Assembly (NCBI GenBank): GCA_965215165.1
Contig: CBDCCX010000006.1
Coordinates: forward strand, 3,038,001-3,102,000
Source: JANQRZ01 sp965215165
GTDB lineage: Bacteria; Bacteroidota; Rhodothermia; Rhodothermales; JANQRZ01
Length of the DNA stretch: 64,000 nucleotides
Direction of reading: 5' to 3'
Shown here: piece after piece, positions 51,453 through 59,927 of the stretch
Layout of the letters: each line of letters starts with the position of its first letter
Position numbering within the stretch: position 1 is the stretch's first letter
Notes under the pieces: generated by a model
Seen by the model: only the letters and a program-made list of their open reading frames with translations
Databases searched by the model: none
What the model was told of the DNA's origin: nothing
Position numbers and translations under genes: made by a program

Positions 51453-52874
51453 ATGGTCCGTGGCATCTACACTAACCGCACGCTCAACCTGCGCGGCATC
51501 AAGGCCGTCGGGTACGACATGGACTACACGCTCATCCACTACCACGAGCGCGAGTGGGAGGAGCGGGCCTACAGCTACATCAAGGAGCGGCTGCTCGGGC
51601 GCGGCTGGCCGGTCGAAGACCTGACCTTCGAGCCGGACCTGGTGATGCGCGGGCTAATCATCGACAAGGCGCTCGGGAACGTCGTCAAGGCCAACCGCTT
51701 CGGCTACATCAAGCGCGCCTTCCACGGCACCGAGCCGCTGTCGCACAGCGCGATGCGCGAGGCCTACACCCGGACGCTCGTCGACCTCGACGAGCCGCGC
51801 TGGCTGTTCATGAACACGCTCTTCTCGCTGAGCGAGGCCAGCATCTACATGCAGCTCGTGGACCTGCTCGACGCGGACGTGATCGAGGCCAAGCTCAGCT
51901 ACGCCGATCTGTACGCGCTCGTGCGCGGCGCCCTCGACGAGGCCCACATGGAGGGCCGCCTCAAGGGCGAGATCATCGAGGACCCGGCGCGCTTCGTCGC
52001 GCTCGACGACGAGGTGCCCCTCACCCTGCTCGACCAGCGCGAGGCCGGCAAGAAGGTGCTGCTCATCACCAACTCCGAGTGGGCCTACGCCGCCCCGATG
52101 CTCGCCTTCGCCTTCGACCCGTTCCTGCCCGGCGACACGACCTGGCGCGACCTGTTCGACATCGCCATCGTCGGCGCGCGCAAGCCGGCCTTCTTCACCG
52201 CCCGGATGCCGAGCTTCGAGGTCGTCAGCGACGACGGGCTGCTGCGCGAGCACGTCGGGCCGCTCCGAGCCGGGCGCGTCTACGTCGGGGCGAACGCCGG
52301 CCTGGTCGAGGCCAGCCTCGGGCTGAAGGGCGAGGACATCCTCTACGTCGGCGACCACCTCTTCACGGATGTGAACGTGTCGAAGAGCGTGCTGCGCTGG
52401 CGGACGGCGCTCATCCTGCGCGAGCTGGAGGACGAGCTGGAGGCCATCGCGGGCTTCCGCGCCACGCAGCACCGCCTCACCGCGATGATGGCCGAGAAGG
52501 TGGCGATGGAGGGCGAGTACTCGGCCTACCGCCTCGCGCTCCAACGGGCGCGCGGCGACTACGGCGGGCCGGCCCGGCCCCCGGCCGAGATCGAGGCCGA
52601 CATGGCCGCGCACCGGGCGAAGCTGCTCGCGCTCGACGCCGATATCGCGCCGCTCGCCCGGCAGTCAGCCCGGCTCCACAACCCGCGCTGGGGGCTGATG
52701 ATGCGCACCGGCAACGACAAGAGCCACCTCGCCCGGCAGGTCGAGCGCTACGCGGATGTCTACACCGGGCGGGTGTCGAACTTCCTGCACGCCACGCCTT
52801 ACGCCTACCTCCGCTCCCACCGCGGCTCGCTGCCGCACGACGGCGCGAGGCGGACGCAGGACCATGAGGGTTGA
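51453..52874 (+). CDS. HAD-IG family 5'-nucleotidase
   Basis: 473 residues from ATG 51453. HAD motif I VGYDMDYTLIHY (nucleophile Asp and Asp+2), motif II LLITNSEW, motif IV ILYVGDHLFTDV. The large insertion and the C-terminal helical region (AIAGFRATQHRLTAM, GLMMRTGNDKSHLARQVERYAD in part) are typical of the cytosolic purine 5'-nucleotidase-like HAD-IG group. Known role: dephosphorylation of nucleoside monophosphates, probably IMP/GMP. A single gene divergent from nhaC. The 254-nt gap holds GATATTG and one CTAGGTGGTG copy (51370-51379). Confidence 0.88.
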   Translation: MVRGIYTNRTLNLRGIKAVGYDMDYTLIHYHEREWEERAYSYIKERLLGRGWPVEDLTFEPDLVMRGLIIDKALGNVVKANRFGYIKRAFHGTEPLSHSAMREAYTRTLVDLDEPRWLFMNTLFSLSEASIYMQLVDLLDADVIEAKLSYADLYALVRGALDEAHMEGRLKGEIIEDPARFVALDDEVPLTLLDQREAGKKVLLITNSEWAYAAPMLAFAFDPFLPGDTTWRDLFDIAIVGARKPAFFTARMPSFEVVSDDGLLREHVGPLRAGRVYVGANAGLVEASLGLKGEDILYVGDHLFTDVNVSKSVLRWRTALILRELEDELEAIAGFRATQHRLTAMMAEKVAMEGEYSAYRLALQRARGDYGGPARPPAEIEADMAAHRAKLLALDADIAPLARQSARLHNPRWGLMMRTGNDKSHLARQVERYADVYTGRVSNFLHATPYAYLRSHRGSLPHDGARRTQDHEG

Positions 52875-52924
52875 TCGTTCCCTCCCCGTCGTCCCGGCCC
52901 TCCCGGCCGAAACCGACCTTTTCC

Positions 52925-53392
52925 TCACACCCCGAAGATCGGCAGGCCGTCCGTGCGGTGGTGGGCGAAGAGCAGCGCCGTCTCCATGTGCGCCACCTCG
53001 GTTCGCCCGGCGAAGGCGGTCAGCGCGAGGGTGCGCAAGTGATCCGCGTCGCGCACGGCGACGTGGACGAGGAAGTCGTTCTCGCCGGTGACGTGGAAGA
53101 CCTGCACGACTTCCGGCAGCCCGAGCGCATGAGCCTGGAAGGCCTCGACCTCGGCGCGGATGTGCTGCCCGAGCCGGACCGCCACGAGCGCCTGAATGCC
53201 GACCCCAATCGCCGCCGGGTCGAGGTCGGCGTGGAAGCCGCGCAGCGTGCCCTCCGTGCGGAGGCGGCGCACGCGCTCCAGGCAGGTCGAGGGCGCGACC
53301 CCGACGGCGGCGGCGAGCTCCTTGTTCGAGAGCCGCGCATTCTTTTGCAGATGGCCGAGGATCGCGGCGTCGGTTCGGTCGAGAGCGCGCAT
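52925..53392 (-). CDS. Lrp/AsnC family transcriptional regulator
   Basis: 155 residues from ATG 53392 (the frame extends to 53500, into the divergent gene). N-terminal HTH: LDRTDAAILGHLQKNARLSN, VAPSTCLERVRRLRTEG. RAM ligand domain: VRLGQHIRAEVEAF, VFHVTGENDFLVHVAVRD. Divergent from a Cys/Met-metabolism PLP enzyme, an arrangement seen with methionine gamma-lyase regulators. A palindrome at 53400-53410, 8 nt upstream of the start codon, may be its operator or its promoter. Confidence 0.9.
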   Translation of the reverse strand: MRALDRTDAAILGHLQKNARLSNKELAAAVGVAPSTCLERVRRLRTEGTLRGFHADLDPAAIGVGIQALVAVRLGQHIRAEVEAFQAHALGLPEVVQVFHVTGENDFLVHVAVRDADHLRTLALTAFAGRTEVAHMETALLFAHHRTDGLPIFGV

Positions 53393-53399
53393 AGGACGA

Positions 53400-53410
53400 T
53401 ATTCCGAATA
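53400..53410. promoter_or_regulatory. Palindrome TATTCCGAATA in the lrp/PLP-lyase promoter
   Basis: It lies 7 nt before the lrp start codon and 80 nt before the divergent lyase gene. The 13-base context ATATTCCGAATAG recurs at 2070-2082 upstream of wecA. A regulator site or a promoter core are both possible. Confidence 0.4.
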
Positions 53411-53490
53411 GTCTTCGGTGAGCTTGAAGGTGTGCCGCCTTCGGCGATACAATGGGGCCTCGTTCCGAACAACATAGCCCCCGCGCGTCC

Positions 53491-54690
53491 ATGCCTGCAC
53501 ACGATTTCTCGACCAGGGCCGTCCACGCCGGCCGCGCCGACTTCCCCGACCTCGGCGTGCACGCCCCGCCGATCGACCTCTCGACGACCTACTCGTTTAC
53601 CGACCTCGACGTGGCGACCGAGAGCCTCGACGCACTCGTCGGCGGCGCGCGCACGGCGGCCAACCCGGTCTACGCCCGGCTCTACAACCCGACGGTCGGG
53701 CGCTACGAGGAGGCGCTGGCAACCCTCGAGGGGGCGGAGGCGTCGGTGGCCTTCGGCTCGGGGATGGCCGCGCTCACGGCCGCCCTGCTCGCCGCGCGGC
53801 AGGACGGGACGCACGTCGTCGGCGTCCGCCCGATCTACGGGACCACCGACCACCTGCTGAGCTGCGGCCTCCTCGGCCTCGACGTGACGTGGACCACGCC
53901 CGGCGGCGTCGCCGAGGCGATCCGCCCCGAGACCTCGCTCGTAGTCACCGAGACGCCGGCCAACCCGACGCTCGACCTGCTCGACCTCGAGGCCGTCGTC
54001 GCCCAAGCCGGCGGCGTGCCCGTGCTCGTCGACTCGACGTTTGCGACGCCGGTGCTCCAGCGGCCGATCGCCCACGGCGTCACGATGGTGCTCCACAGCG
54101 CGACCAAGTTCCTCGGCGGTCACGGCGACGTGATCGCCGGCGTGGTCGCCACGAATGAGGTGTGGGCGCTTCGGCTGCGTCAGGTCCGCGTGGCGACGGG
54201 CGCGCTGCTCCACCCGCTCGCGGCCTACCTCCTGCACCGCGGCCTGCCGACGCTCGCGCTCCGCGTCGAGCGCGCCCAGGCCACGGCCCAGACCCTCGCC
54301 GAGCGCCTCGCCGCGCACGACGGCGTGGCGGCGGTCCACTACCCCGGTCTCCCCGGTGGCGACCCGGCCGGTCTGCTCGGGCGTCAGATGGACGGTCCCG
54401 GCGCGGTCCTCGCCTTCGAGGTGGCGGGTGGCTACGACGCGGCTGTGGCGCTGCTCCGCTCGGTCCGAGTGATGACGCCGGCTGTGAGCCTCGGCTCGGC
54501 GGACACGCTGATCCAGCACCCGGCCGGGCTGACCCACCGCGTCGTCGCGGAGGAGGCCCGCGCGTCGAGCGGCATCACCGGCGGCCTGCTCCGCCTCTCG
54601 GTCGGGCTGGAGCACGCCGACGACCTGTGGGCCGACCTCGCGCAGGCGCTCGCGGTTCCGCACGCAGCGGAAGCGACGGCGGCGGTCTAG
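53491..54690 (+). CDS. Trans-sulfuration PLP enzyme (methionine gamma-lyase / cystathionine gamma-synthase family)
   Basis: 399 residues from ATG 53491. PLP Lys is in VLHSATKFLGGHGDV; other motifs are YNPTVGRYEEALATLEGAE, SGMAALTAAL, VTETPANPTLDLLDL, VDSTFATP and the end motif SSGITGGLLRLSVGLE. Methionine gamma-lyases carry Cys two residues after the active-site Tyr; here the stretch is IYGTTDHLL, with Thr instead. So the reaction may be cystathionine or homocysteine conversion rather than classical MGL. Regulated, by inference, by the divergent Lrp-type protein. Confidence 0.85.
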   Translation: MPAHDFSTRAVHAGRADFPDLGVHAPPIDLSTTYSFTDLDVATESLDALVGGARTAANPVYARLYNPTVGRYEEALATLEGAEASVAFGSGMAALTAALLAARQDGTHVVGVRPIYGTTDHLLSCGLLGLDVTWTTPGGVAEAIRPETSLVVTETPANPTLDLLDLEAVVAQAGGVPVLVDSTFATPVLQRPIAHGVTMVLHSATKFLGGHGDVIAGVVATNEVWALRLRQVRVATGALLHPLAAYLLHRGLPTLALRVERAQATAQTLAERLAAHDGVAAVHYPGLPGGDPAGLLGRQMDGPGAVLAFEVAGGYDAAVALLRSVRVMTPAVSLGSADTLIQHPAGLTHRVVAEEARASSGITGGLLRLSVGLEHADDLWADLAQALAVPHAAEATAAV

Positions 54691-54768
54691 GTGGTGCAAC
54701 CGGCAGCACGGCGGGGCGTAGGGGCACGCTATCCTCTCGGCATTCCCTCAACCGCTCCCAGGTCCGCC

Positions 54769-57501
54769 ATGCTTCTGCTTTCCCGCCTCCCCCTTCTGCT
54801 CGCGCTCGCTGCCACGGCGCTCCCCGTCGCGGCGCAGCTCCCGCCGCTCGTCGACCGCGAGGTGTTCTTCGGCGATCCCGAGATCTCCGGGGCCCAGGTC
54901 TCGCCCGACGGCCAGTACCTCACCTTCCGCAAGCCCTTCGCGACGGCCAGCGGCGACGAGGTGATGAACGTCTGGGTCAAGGGCATCGACGAGCCGTTCG
55001 ACGCCGCCCGGCCGCTGACGGCCGACGAGCGGCCCGTGCCGGGCTACTTCTGGAGCGAGGACGGCCGCTACGTCCTCTACGTCCAGGACAAGGGCGGCGA
55101 CGAGAACTACCACGTCTGGGCCGTCAACCCGTCGGCGAAGGCCGACCCGGCCACTGGCGTCCCGACCGCGCGCGACCTGACGCCGCTCGACGGGGTCCGC
55201 GCCCAGATCCTCGCCACGCCCGAGAACAGCCCGAACGAGATCGTGGTCGGCCTCAACGACCGCGACGCGTCGTGGCACGACGTCTACCGGATCAACCTCG
55301 AAACCGGCGAGCGCGACCTGCTGATCGAGAACACCGAGCGCATCGCAGGCTGGCAGACCGATCTGAACGGCAACGTCCGCCTCGCCCTGCGCACGACGTC
55401 CGACGGCTCGACCGAGATCCTCCGCATCGCGGACGACCTCTCCATCGACCCGGACCCCGTCTACACCTGCACGGTCGAGGAGGCGTGCGGGCCGGACCGC
55501 TACCACAAGGACGGCCGCCGCGTCTACATGCAGACCAACAAGGGCGAGCGCGACCTGGTCGAGCTGGTCCTCTTCGACCCGGCCACGGGCCAGGAAGAGC
55601 TGGTCGAGCGCGACCCCGAGGGGCAGGTCGACTTCGGCGGGACGCTCTTCTCGAGTGAGGACGAGCTCGAGCTGACCTACTACGTCGGCGACCGCGTCCG
55701 GCTCTACCCGAAGACGGACGAGATGAAAGCCGACCTGGCCTTCCTCCGCGCGAATCTGCCCGAGGGCGAGCTCTACCCCGGCAGTCGGACGAACGACGAC
55801 CGCCTGATGGTCGTCTCGGTCACGCGCGACGTGGACCCCGGCTCGGTCTACCTCTTCAACAGAGAAGCCCAGACGGTCGAGAAGCTCTACACCTCGCGGC
55901 CGGAGCTGCCGGTCGAGCACATGGCCCCGATGCAGGCGATCCGCTACCCGGCGCGCGACGGCCTCGAGATCCCGGCTTACCTCACGGTGCCGAAGGGCGT
56001 CGAGGCCAAGAACCTGCCGGCGATCATCTTCCCGCACGGCGGTCCGTGGGCGCGCGACACCTACGGCTACGACAGCTTCGCGCAGTTCCTCGCCAACCGC
56101 GGCTACGTCGTGCTCCAGCCCAACTTCCGCGGCTCGACGGGCTACGGCAAGGCTTTCCTCAACGCCGGCAACAAAGAGTGGGGCACCGGCGCGATGCAGC
56201 ACGACCTCACCGATGGCGTCCAGTACCTCATCGACCAGGGCATCGCGGACCCCGAGCGCGTCGGGATCATGGGCGGTTCCTACGGCGGCTACGCGACGCT
56301 CGCCGGCGTGACGTTCACCCCGGACCTCTACGCCGTCGCGGTCTCGATCGTCGGGCCGAGCAGCCTGATTACGCTCCTCGAGTCCATCCCGCCGTATTGG
56401 GAGGCGGGTCGCGTCATCTTCCACGAGCGGATGGGCAACCCGGAGACCGACGAGGGCCGCGCCCAGCTCGACGCCCAGAGCCCGCTGAACTTCGCCGACC
56501 GCATCACGACCCCGCTGCTCGTGATCCAAGGCGCGAACGACCCGCGCGTCAAGCAGCGCGAGAGCGACCAGATCGTCGTCGCCCTCCGCGACCGCGACTA
56601 CCCCGTCGAGTACCTCGTCGCGCCGGACGAGGGCCACGGCTTCCGCGGCGAGGAAAACCGCATGGCGATGACGGTCTCGATCGAGTCCTTCCTCGCCGAG
56701 CACCTCGGCGGGCGCGAGCAGGTCGGTGCGCCGCCCGAGATCGAGGCCAAACTCCGCGACATCACGGTCGACCCGGCGACCGTCGTGGTAACGGACCCGA
56801 TGGGAGCCGCCGACCTGGACGACCTCCCGTTCGACGGTGGCAAGATCACGTCGGCGACGATGCGCTACGACATCACGATGGACGTGCAAGGGCAGGAGGT
56901 AGATCTCGAAAATGCGACGCGCACCGTCACGGCCGTGACGCACAGTGGGGAGCCGGCGCTCGCCATCGTGGACCGCGCTACGCTCCCGCCGATGATGGGC
57001 GGCATCGCGCTCGTGGACTCGTTCGTCGTGTCGCAGGGCGACTTCGCGCCACGCTACCGCGAGATGCGGCAGGGGCCGGGCATGATCGTGCTGACCTACG
57101 CCGACGGCGAGATCCAGGGCGAGATGTCGCAGGGTGGGCAGGCGATGCCGTTCACGAGCGCCCTCGACCGGCCGATCCTCGCCGACGGGGCGGCGCTCGA
57201 CGTCGGCCTCGGCACGCTTCCACTGAGCGAGGGCTACTCGGCGTCATTCGCCACCTACAACCCGGTCCCCGGCCAGCAGGGCCTCGCAACCTACACCATG
57301 ACTGTCACTGGCACCGAGGCCGTCACAGTCCCCGCCGGGACCTACCAGACGTGGGTCATCGCGCTCGACAACGCCGACTCGAACGAGGACAGGACGCTCT
57401 ACCTCGACCGCGAGACCGGGACGACGGTGAAGGCCGTCGCAACGCTGCCTGCGCAGATGGGCGGCGGGACGGTCACGACGGAGCTGAGCGGCATGCAGTA
57501 G
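54769..57501 (+). CDS. S9 family prolyl-oligopeptidase-like peptidase with an extra C-terminal domain
   Basis: 910 residues from ATG 54769, signal peptide LLLALAATALPVAAQ. A beta-propeller fills about residues 25-390, with repeats such as VSPDGQYLTF and WSEDGRYVLYV. The alpha/beta hydrolase follows: PHGGPWARD, catalytic Ser in GIMGGSYGGYATL, Asp in VIQGANDPRVK, His in DEGHGFRGEEN. It normally ends near residue 670. Here about 240 more residues follow, with PAGTYQTWVIALDN and LYLDRETGTTVKAVA resembling DUF3108-type lipocalin-like domains. Known role of S9: cleavage of short peptides, periplasmic here. The extra domain is unusual. Confidence 0.9.
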   Translation: MLLLSRLPLLLALAATALPVAAQLPPLVDREVFFGDPEISGAQVSPDGQYLTFRKPFATASGDEVMNVWVKGIDEPFDAARPLTADERPVPGYFWSEDGRYVLYVQDKGGDENYHVWAVNPSAKADPATGVPTARDLTPLDGVRAQILATPENSPNEIVVGLNDRDASWHDVYRINLETGERDLLIENTERIAGWQTDLNGNVRLALRTTSDGSTEILRIADDLSIDPDPVYTCTVEEACGPDRYHKDGRRVYMQTNKGERDLVELVLFDPATGQEELVERDPEGQVDFGGTLFSSEDELELTYYVGDRVRLYPKTDEMKADLAFLRANLPEGELYPGSRTNDDRLMVVSVTRDVDPGSVYLFNREAQTVEKLYTSRPELPVEHMAPMQAIRYPARDGLEIPAYLTVPKGVEAKNLPAIIFPHGGPWARDTYGYDSFAQFLANRGYVVLQPNFRGSTGYGKAFLNAGNKEWGTGAMQHDLTDGVQYLIDQGIADPERVGIMGGSYGGYATLAGVTFTPDLYAVAVSIVGPSSLITLLESIPPYWEAGRVIFHERMGNPETDEGRAQLDAQSPLNFADRITTPLLVIQGANDPRVKQRESDQIVVALRDRDYPVEYLVAPDEGHGFRGEENRMAMTVSIESFLAEHLGGREQVGAPPEIEAKLRDITVDPATVVVTDPMGAADLDDLPFDGGKITSATMRYDITMDVQGQEVDLENATRTVTAVTHSGEPALAIVDRATLPPMMGGIALVDSFVVSQGDFAPRYREMRQGPGMIVLTYADGEIQGEMSQGGQAMPFTSALDRPILADGAALDVGLGTLPLSEGYSASFATYNPVPGQQGLATYTMTVTGTEAVTVPAGTYQTWVIALDNADSNEDRTLYLDRETGTTVKAVATLPAQMGGGTVTTELSGMQ

Positions 57502-57523
57502 GTCTCCGTCTAGACAGAACTCA

Positions 57524-57558
57524 AAGCGCCCGGCCTCCTCAACGGAGACCGGGCGCTT
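57524..57558. terminator. Terminator, copy 1, of the ferritin-like operon
   Basis: Stem AAGCGCCCGG with CCGGGCGCTT (10 bp), loop CCTCCTCAACGGAGA. It lies 45 nt after the end of the 57604 gene and 23 nt after the S9 gene, serving both. An almost identical hairpin is at 59865-59897. Confidence 0.85.
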
Positions 57559-57603
57559 GCTCGTCGACGCATCTCAGCAGCGAGTCGAAGCGAGTCAGTC
57601 GGA

Positions 57604-58449
57604 TCAGCCTGCGCCGAACGGACGAGTGATGTTGAGCACCTCGTCCCTCGTTAGCGTCTCGTCGAACGCTTCAGTGATCTCCTCGGCCGTGTAGGCTCCA
57701 CCGAGGGAACCGACGAGTTCCACGTCACCCTGGGTCGTGTTCTCCTCGCCGTCGTAGGTGGCCGCGATGGCCGCGTCGACGCCGGGCTGATCGAACGGGA
57801 TCCAGCCCTGGAGGCCGCGAAGACGGCGGACGGCGGCGGCGTGGCGCGCCTCGACCGAGTGGATCTGGAGCGCTGCCGTAAGCACACCGGGGGCGTCAAT
57901 CAGGGCAGCCTGGCCCTTGTAGGCGCGAACGCCGGTGTCCTCGAAGCCCTGCGCGAGGGTCAGGAAGAGGTCGTAGTCTTCGTAGACGCTCATCCCCTCC
58001 ACCTCGTAGGTGAAGTCGTCTAGCTCGAAGGACACCGCCGCGGGCTTGTCCGTGTCGTTGAGGCTTTCGATCGTCGCCGTGAGCACCGTCACGTGTGCCG
58101 CTTCGTTGTCGCGGATCTCCTCGAAGAGGGGGCGGACGTCGCCAGAGATCGAAAGCTCCGGGGAGACGGTCATCTCGTCCTTCTCGCCCTCGTTGAGAAT
58201 GCCGCCGACCGCGCGGATGTAGAAGTAGTACTCAAGGTACTCGAGCGTGAGGGCGAAGTTGAGGATGTCAATGTCCTCCTCGGGGTTGAAGCCGTAGGTC
58301 TTCGCCATCGTGCTGCGAGCTGAGGCGAAGAACGGGAGCGCAGCGAGGGCCGCGTTCGCTCCCAGATGCCCCGCCTTGCGGATCACGTCGCGGCGGGAGG
58401 AGGTCGCGTTGTCGAACGCGTCGAGGGTCTTCAGGAAGTCGGAGTTCAT
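57604..58449 (-). CDS. Ferritin-like domain protein with TAT signal (type B paralogue)
   Basis: 281 residues. The head MNSDFLKTLDAF.. holds SSRRDVIRKAG, a twin-arginine signal. The ferritin_2-like core has FALTLEYLEYYFYIRA, EIRDNEAAHVTVL and LQIHSVEARHAAAVRRLRG, giving Glu and Glu-x-x-His pairs for a di-iron site. Second gene of a two-gene unit (51 nt after 58501-59565). Paralogue of 59928-60785. Known members bind or detoxify iron or oxidants in the envelope; the role is not proven. Confidence 0.85.
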   Translation of the reverse strand: MNSDFLKTLDAFDNATSSRRDVIRKAGHLGANAALAALPFFASARSTMAKTYGFNPEEDIDILNFALTLEYLEYYFYIRAVGGILNEGEKDEMTVSPELSISGDVRPLFEEIRDNEAAHVTVLTATIESLNDTDKPAAVSFELDDFTYEVEGMSVYEDYDLFLTLAQGFEDTGVRAYKGQAALIDAPGVLTAALQIHSVEARHAAAVRRLRGLQGWIPFDQPGVDAAIAATYDGEENTTQGDVELVGSLGGAYTAEEITEAFDETLTRDEVLNITRPFGAG

Positions 58450-58500
58450 AGCGCAATAGTGCTAGAGGGAGGCACAGGAAGGAGGGCAGCGAGGCCCAGA

Positions 58501-59565
58501 TCAGGTGTTGATGGCGGAGACCTTGTTCTCGAGGAAGTCGCCGGCTGCCTCGAGCACCTCCTCGGGTGAGAGCGCCTGATCCAGCCCCGTCGCCGGGTCG
58601 ATGACCGGGTCGCCCTCTGCGGTTTCGCCTGCGAGCGCGTTGGGCGTGATCAGGCCAGCGATGACCGAGGCGTGGCGCGCCTCGACCGAGACGATCTTGC
58701 CGGCCAGCGTGAGATAGTCGTCCGACTCGGCCGACGTGCTCCGGTTGAGGTATTCCCCAGCTCCGTTGTAAGCTCCAACCCCCAAGTCCTCGAACACGAG
58801 AGCCTGCGCGAGCACGGCGTCTCGGTCGGTGAAGTCGATGGCCGCTACAGGCGGCATCCCATCCATCGCCTCCTTGCCATCGAAGTCCGGCGTGAGGCCG
58901 GGCAGCAGCGTCCGCGCGGCGAAGGTGCCGCCGGCTCCGATGATAGCGGCCTCGAAAAAGTCGCGGTGGATGGCTTCGTGGGCCGCGAGGTCGCTCAGGA
59001 TCTCCTGCTCTCCCGCGTCGGGAAACGTGGTTGCGAAATCGGGGTCGTTGATGACGGCGTCGTAGAAGGCCGCTTCGAGCTGCTCGAGCGCGTAGGCGTA
59101 GTTGAGCACGCCGATGTCGCTCGAGAAGTCCAGCTCTATGTCGCCACCGGGGACGAGCGAAAAGTTGGCGACGGCTGTCGTGCTTTCCGTCACGGTCACG
59201 TCCTCTTCCATGACATCCTTCGTGACGAAGTTGGTGGTCATCACGGTAATCGTATAGGTCCCCACCGGAAGGTCTTCGAACGAGTACATCCCGCCAGCGT
59301 CCGTCACCGTCGTTCGGTTCCCGGCGATGCCACTGTCCGTCGAGGTGGCGATCACCGTGACGCCAGCGACTGGGGACCCAGCAGGATCGGCGGCGGTGTC
59401 CACTGTGACGGTCCCAGAGAGCATAGAGAAGGTACCCGGAGTGATGGGGTCCGGATCGTCAGAGTCGCAGCCGGCGGTGACGAGGACAGCCCCGCCGACG
59501 CCAGCGATCTTGAGGAAGGAACGCCGGTCGTGGCGCTCGCCGAGTGGGAGGGTGGGTTCAGACAT
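58501..59565 (-). CDS. Ferritin-like lipoprotein with an inserted carboxypeptidase-regulatory-like domain (type A paralogue)
   Basis: 354 residues. TAT + lipobox: DRRSFLKIAGVGGAVLVTAGC. Residues about 40-135 form an Ig-like domain (SMLSGTVTVDTAADPAG, SPVAGVTVIATST, GGMYSFEDLPVGTYTI). The ferritin_2-like core begins DIGVLNYAYALEQLEAAFYD with later LAAHEAIHRDFFEAA and IVSVEARHASVIAGL. Paralogue of 60848-61561, which has the same core but lacks the Ig-like insert. First gene of the two-gene unit. Confidence 0.87.
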   Translation of the reverse strand: MSEPTLPLGERHDRRSFLKIAGVGGAVLVTAGCDSDDPDPITPGTFSMLSGTVTVDTAADPAGSPVAGVTVIATSTDSGIAGNRTTVTDAGGMYSFEDLPVGTYTITVMTTNFVTKDVMEEDVTVTESTTAVANFSLVPGGDIELDFSSDIGVLNYAYALEQLEAAFYDAVINDPDFATTFPDAGEQEILSDLAAHEAIHRDFFEAAIIGAGGTFAARTLLPGLTPDFDGKEAMDGMPPVAAIDFTDRDAVLAQALVFEDLGVGAYNGAGEYLNRSTSAESDDYLTLAGKIVSVEARHASVIAGLITPNALAGETAEGDPVIDPATGLDQALSPEEVLEAAGDFLENKVSAINT

Positions 59566-59927
59566 AGGTCCGGGTTGCTGGTGGGATGGGTTTCGGAGGG
59601 TCGGTAGCGCAGGCGCGCGAGGGTATCCGTGCCGTTTCCAGCGCGTGCCCGTTCTCAGGAGGTCGCGTAGTGCGGGAAGGAGTAGACGTTGAAAATAAGC
59701 ACGCCAGGGTAAATATAAAAACGCAAGGGCAAGTTCGGCCCGACTGCTCGGCGCTGGCCGTGGGTTCTAGGGCAAAAGCCTTCTCACCGAAAGCTGGGGC
59801 CGATCCGGCACCGCGTCAAGGTCAAACGGCGTCCCCTCCCGGCGCTACGCAGGTCCGGACCGGAAGCGCCCGGCCTCCACGACGGAGACCGGGCGCTCAA
59901 AGCAGACATTTGGCTTTAGCCGCTTGC
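59566..59927. other. Intergenic region, 362 nt, promoter and terminator
   Basis: Contains the likely promoter of the minus-strand gene 58501-59565; an AT-rich stretch at 59687-59733 (AAAATAAG, AAATATAAAAA) stands out. The 3' hairpin of the other operon copy is at 59865-59897 (listed separately). No gene recognised. Confidence 0.6.
59865..59897 (-). terminator. Terminator, copy 2, of the ferritin-like operon
   Basis: Stem AGCGCCCGG with CCGGGCGCT, loop CCTCCACGACGGAGA. It differs from the hairpin at 57524-57558 only in the loop and outermost pair. It lies 30 nt after the end of gene 59928-60785. Confidence 0.85.

Noticed and set aside
54748..56943. 731-codon frame on the minus strand
   Set aside because: Antisense of the S9 peptidase; no domain or signal peptide.
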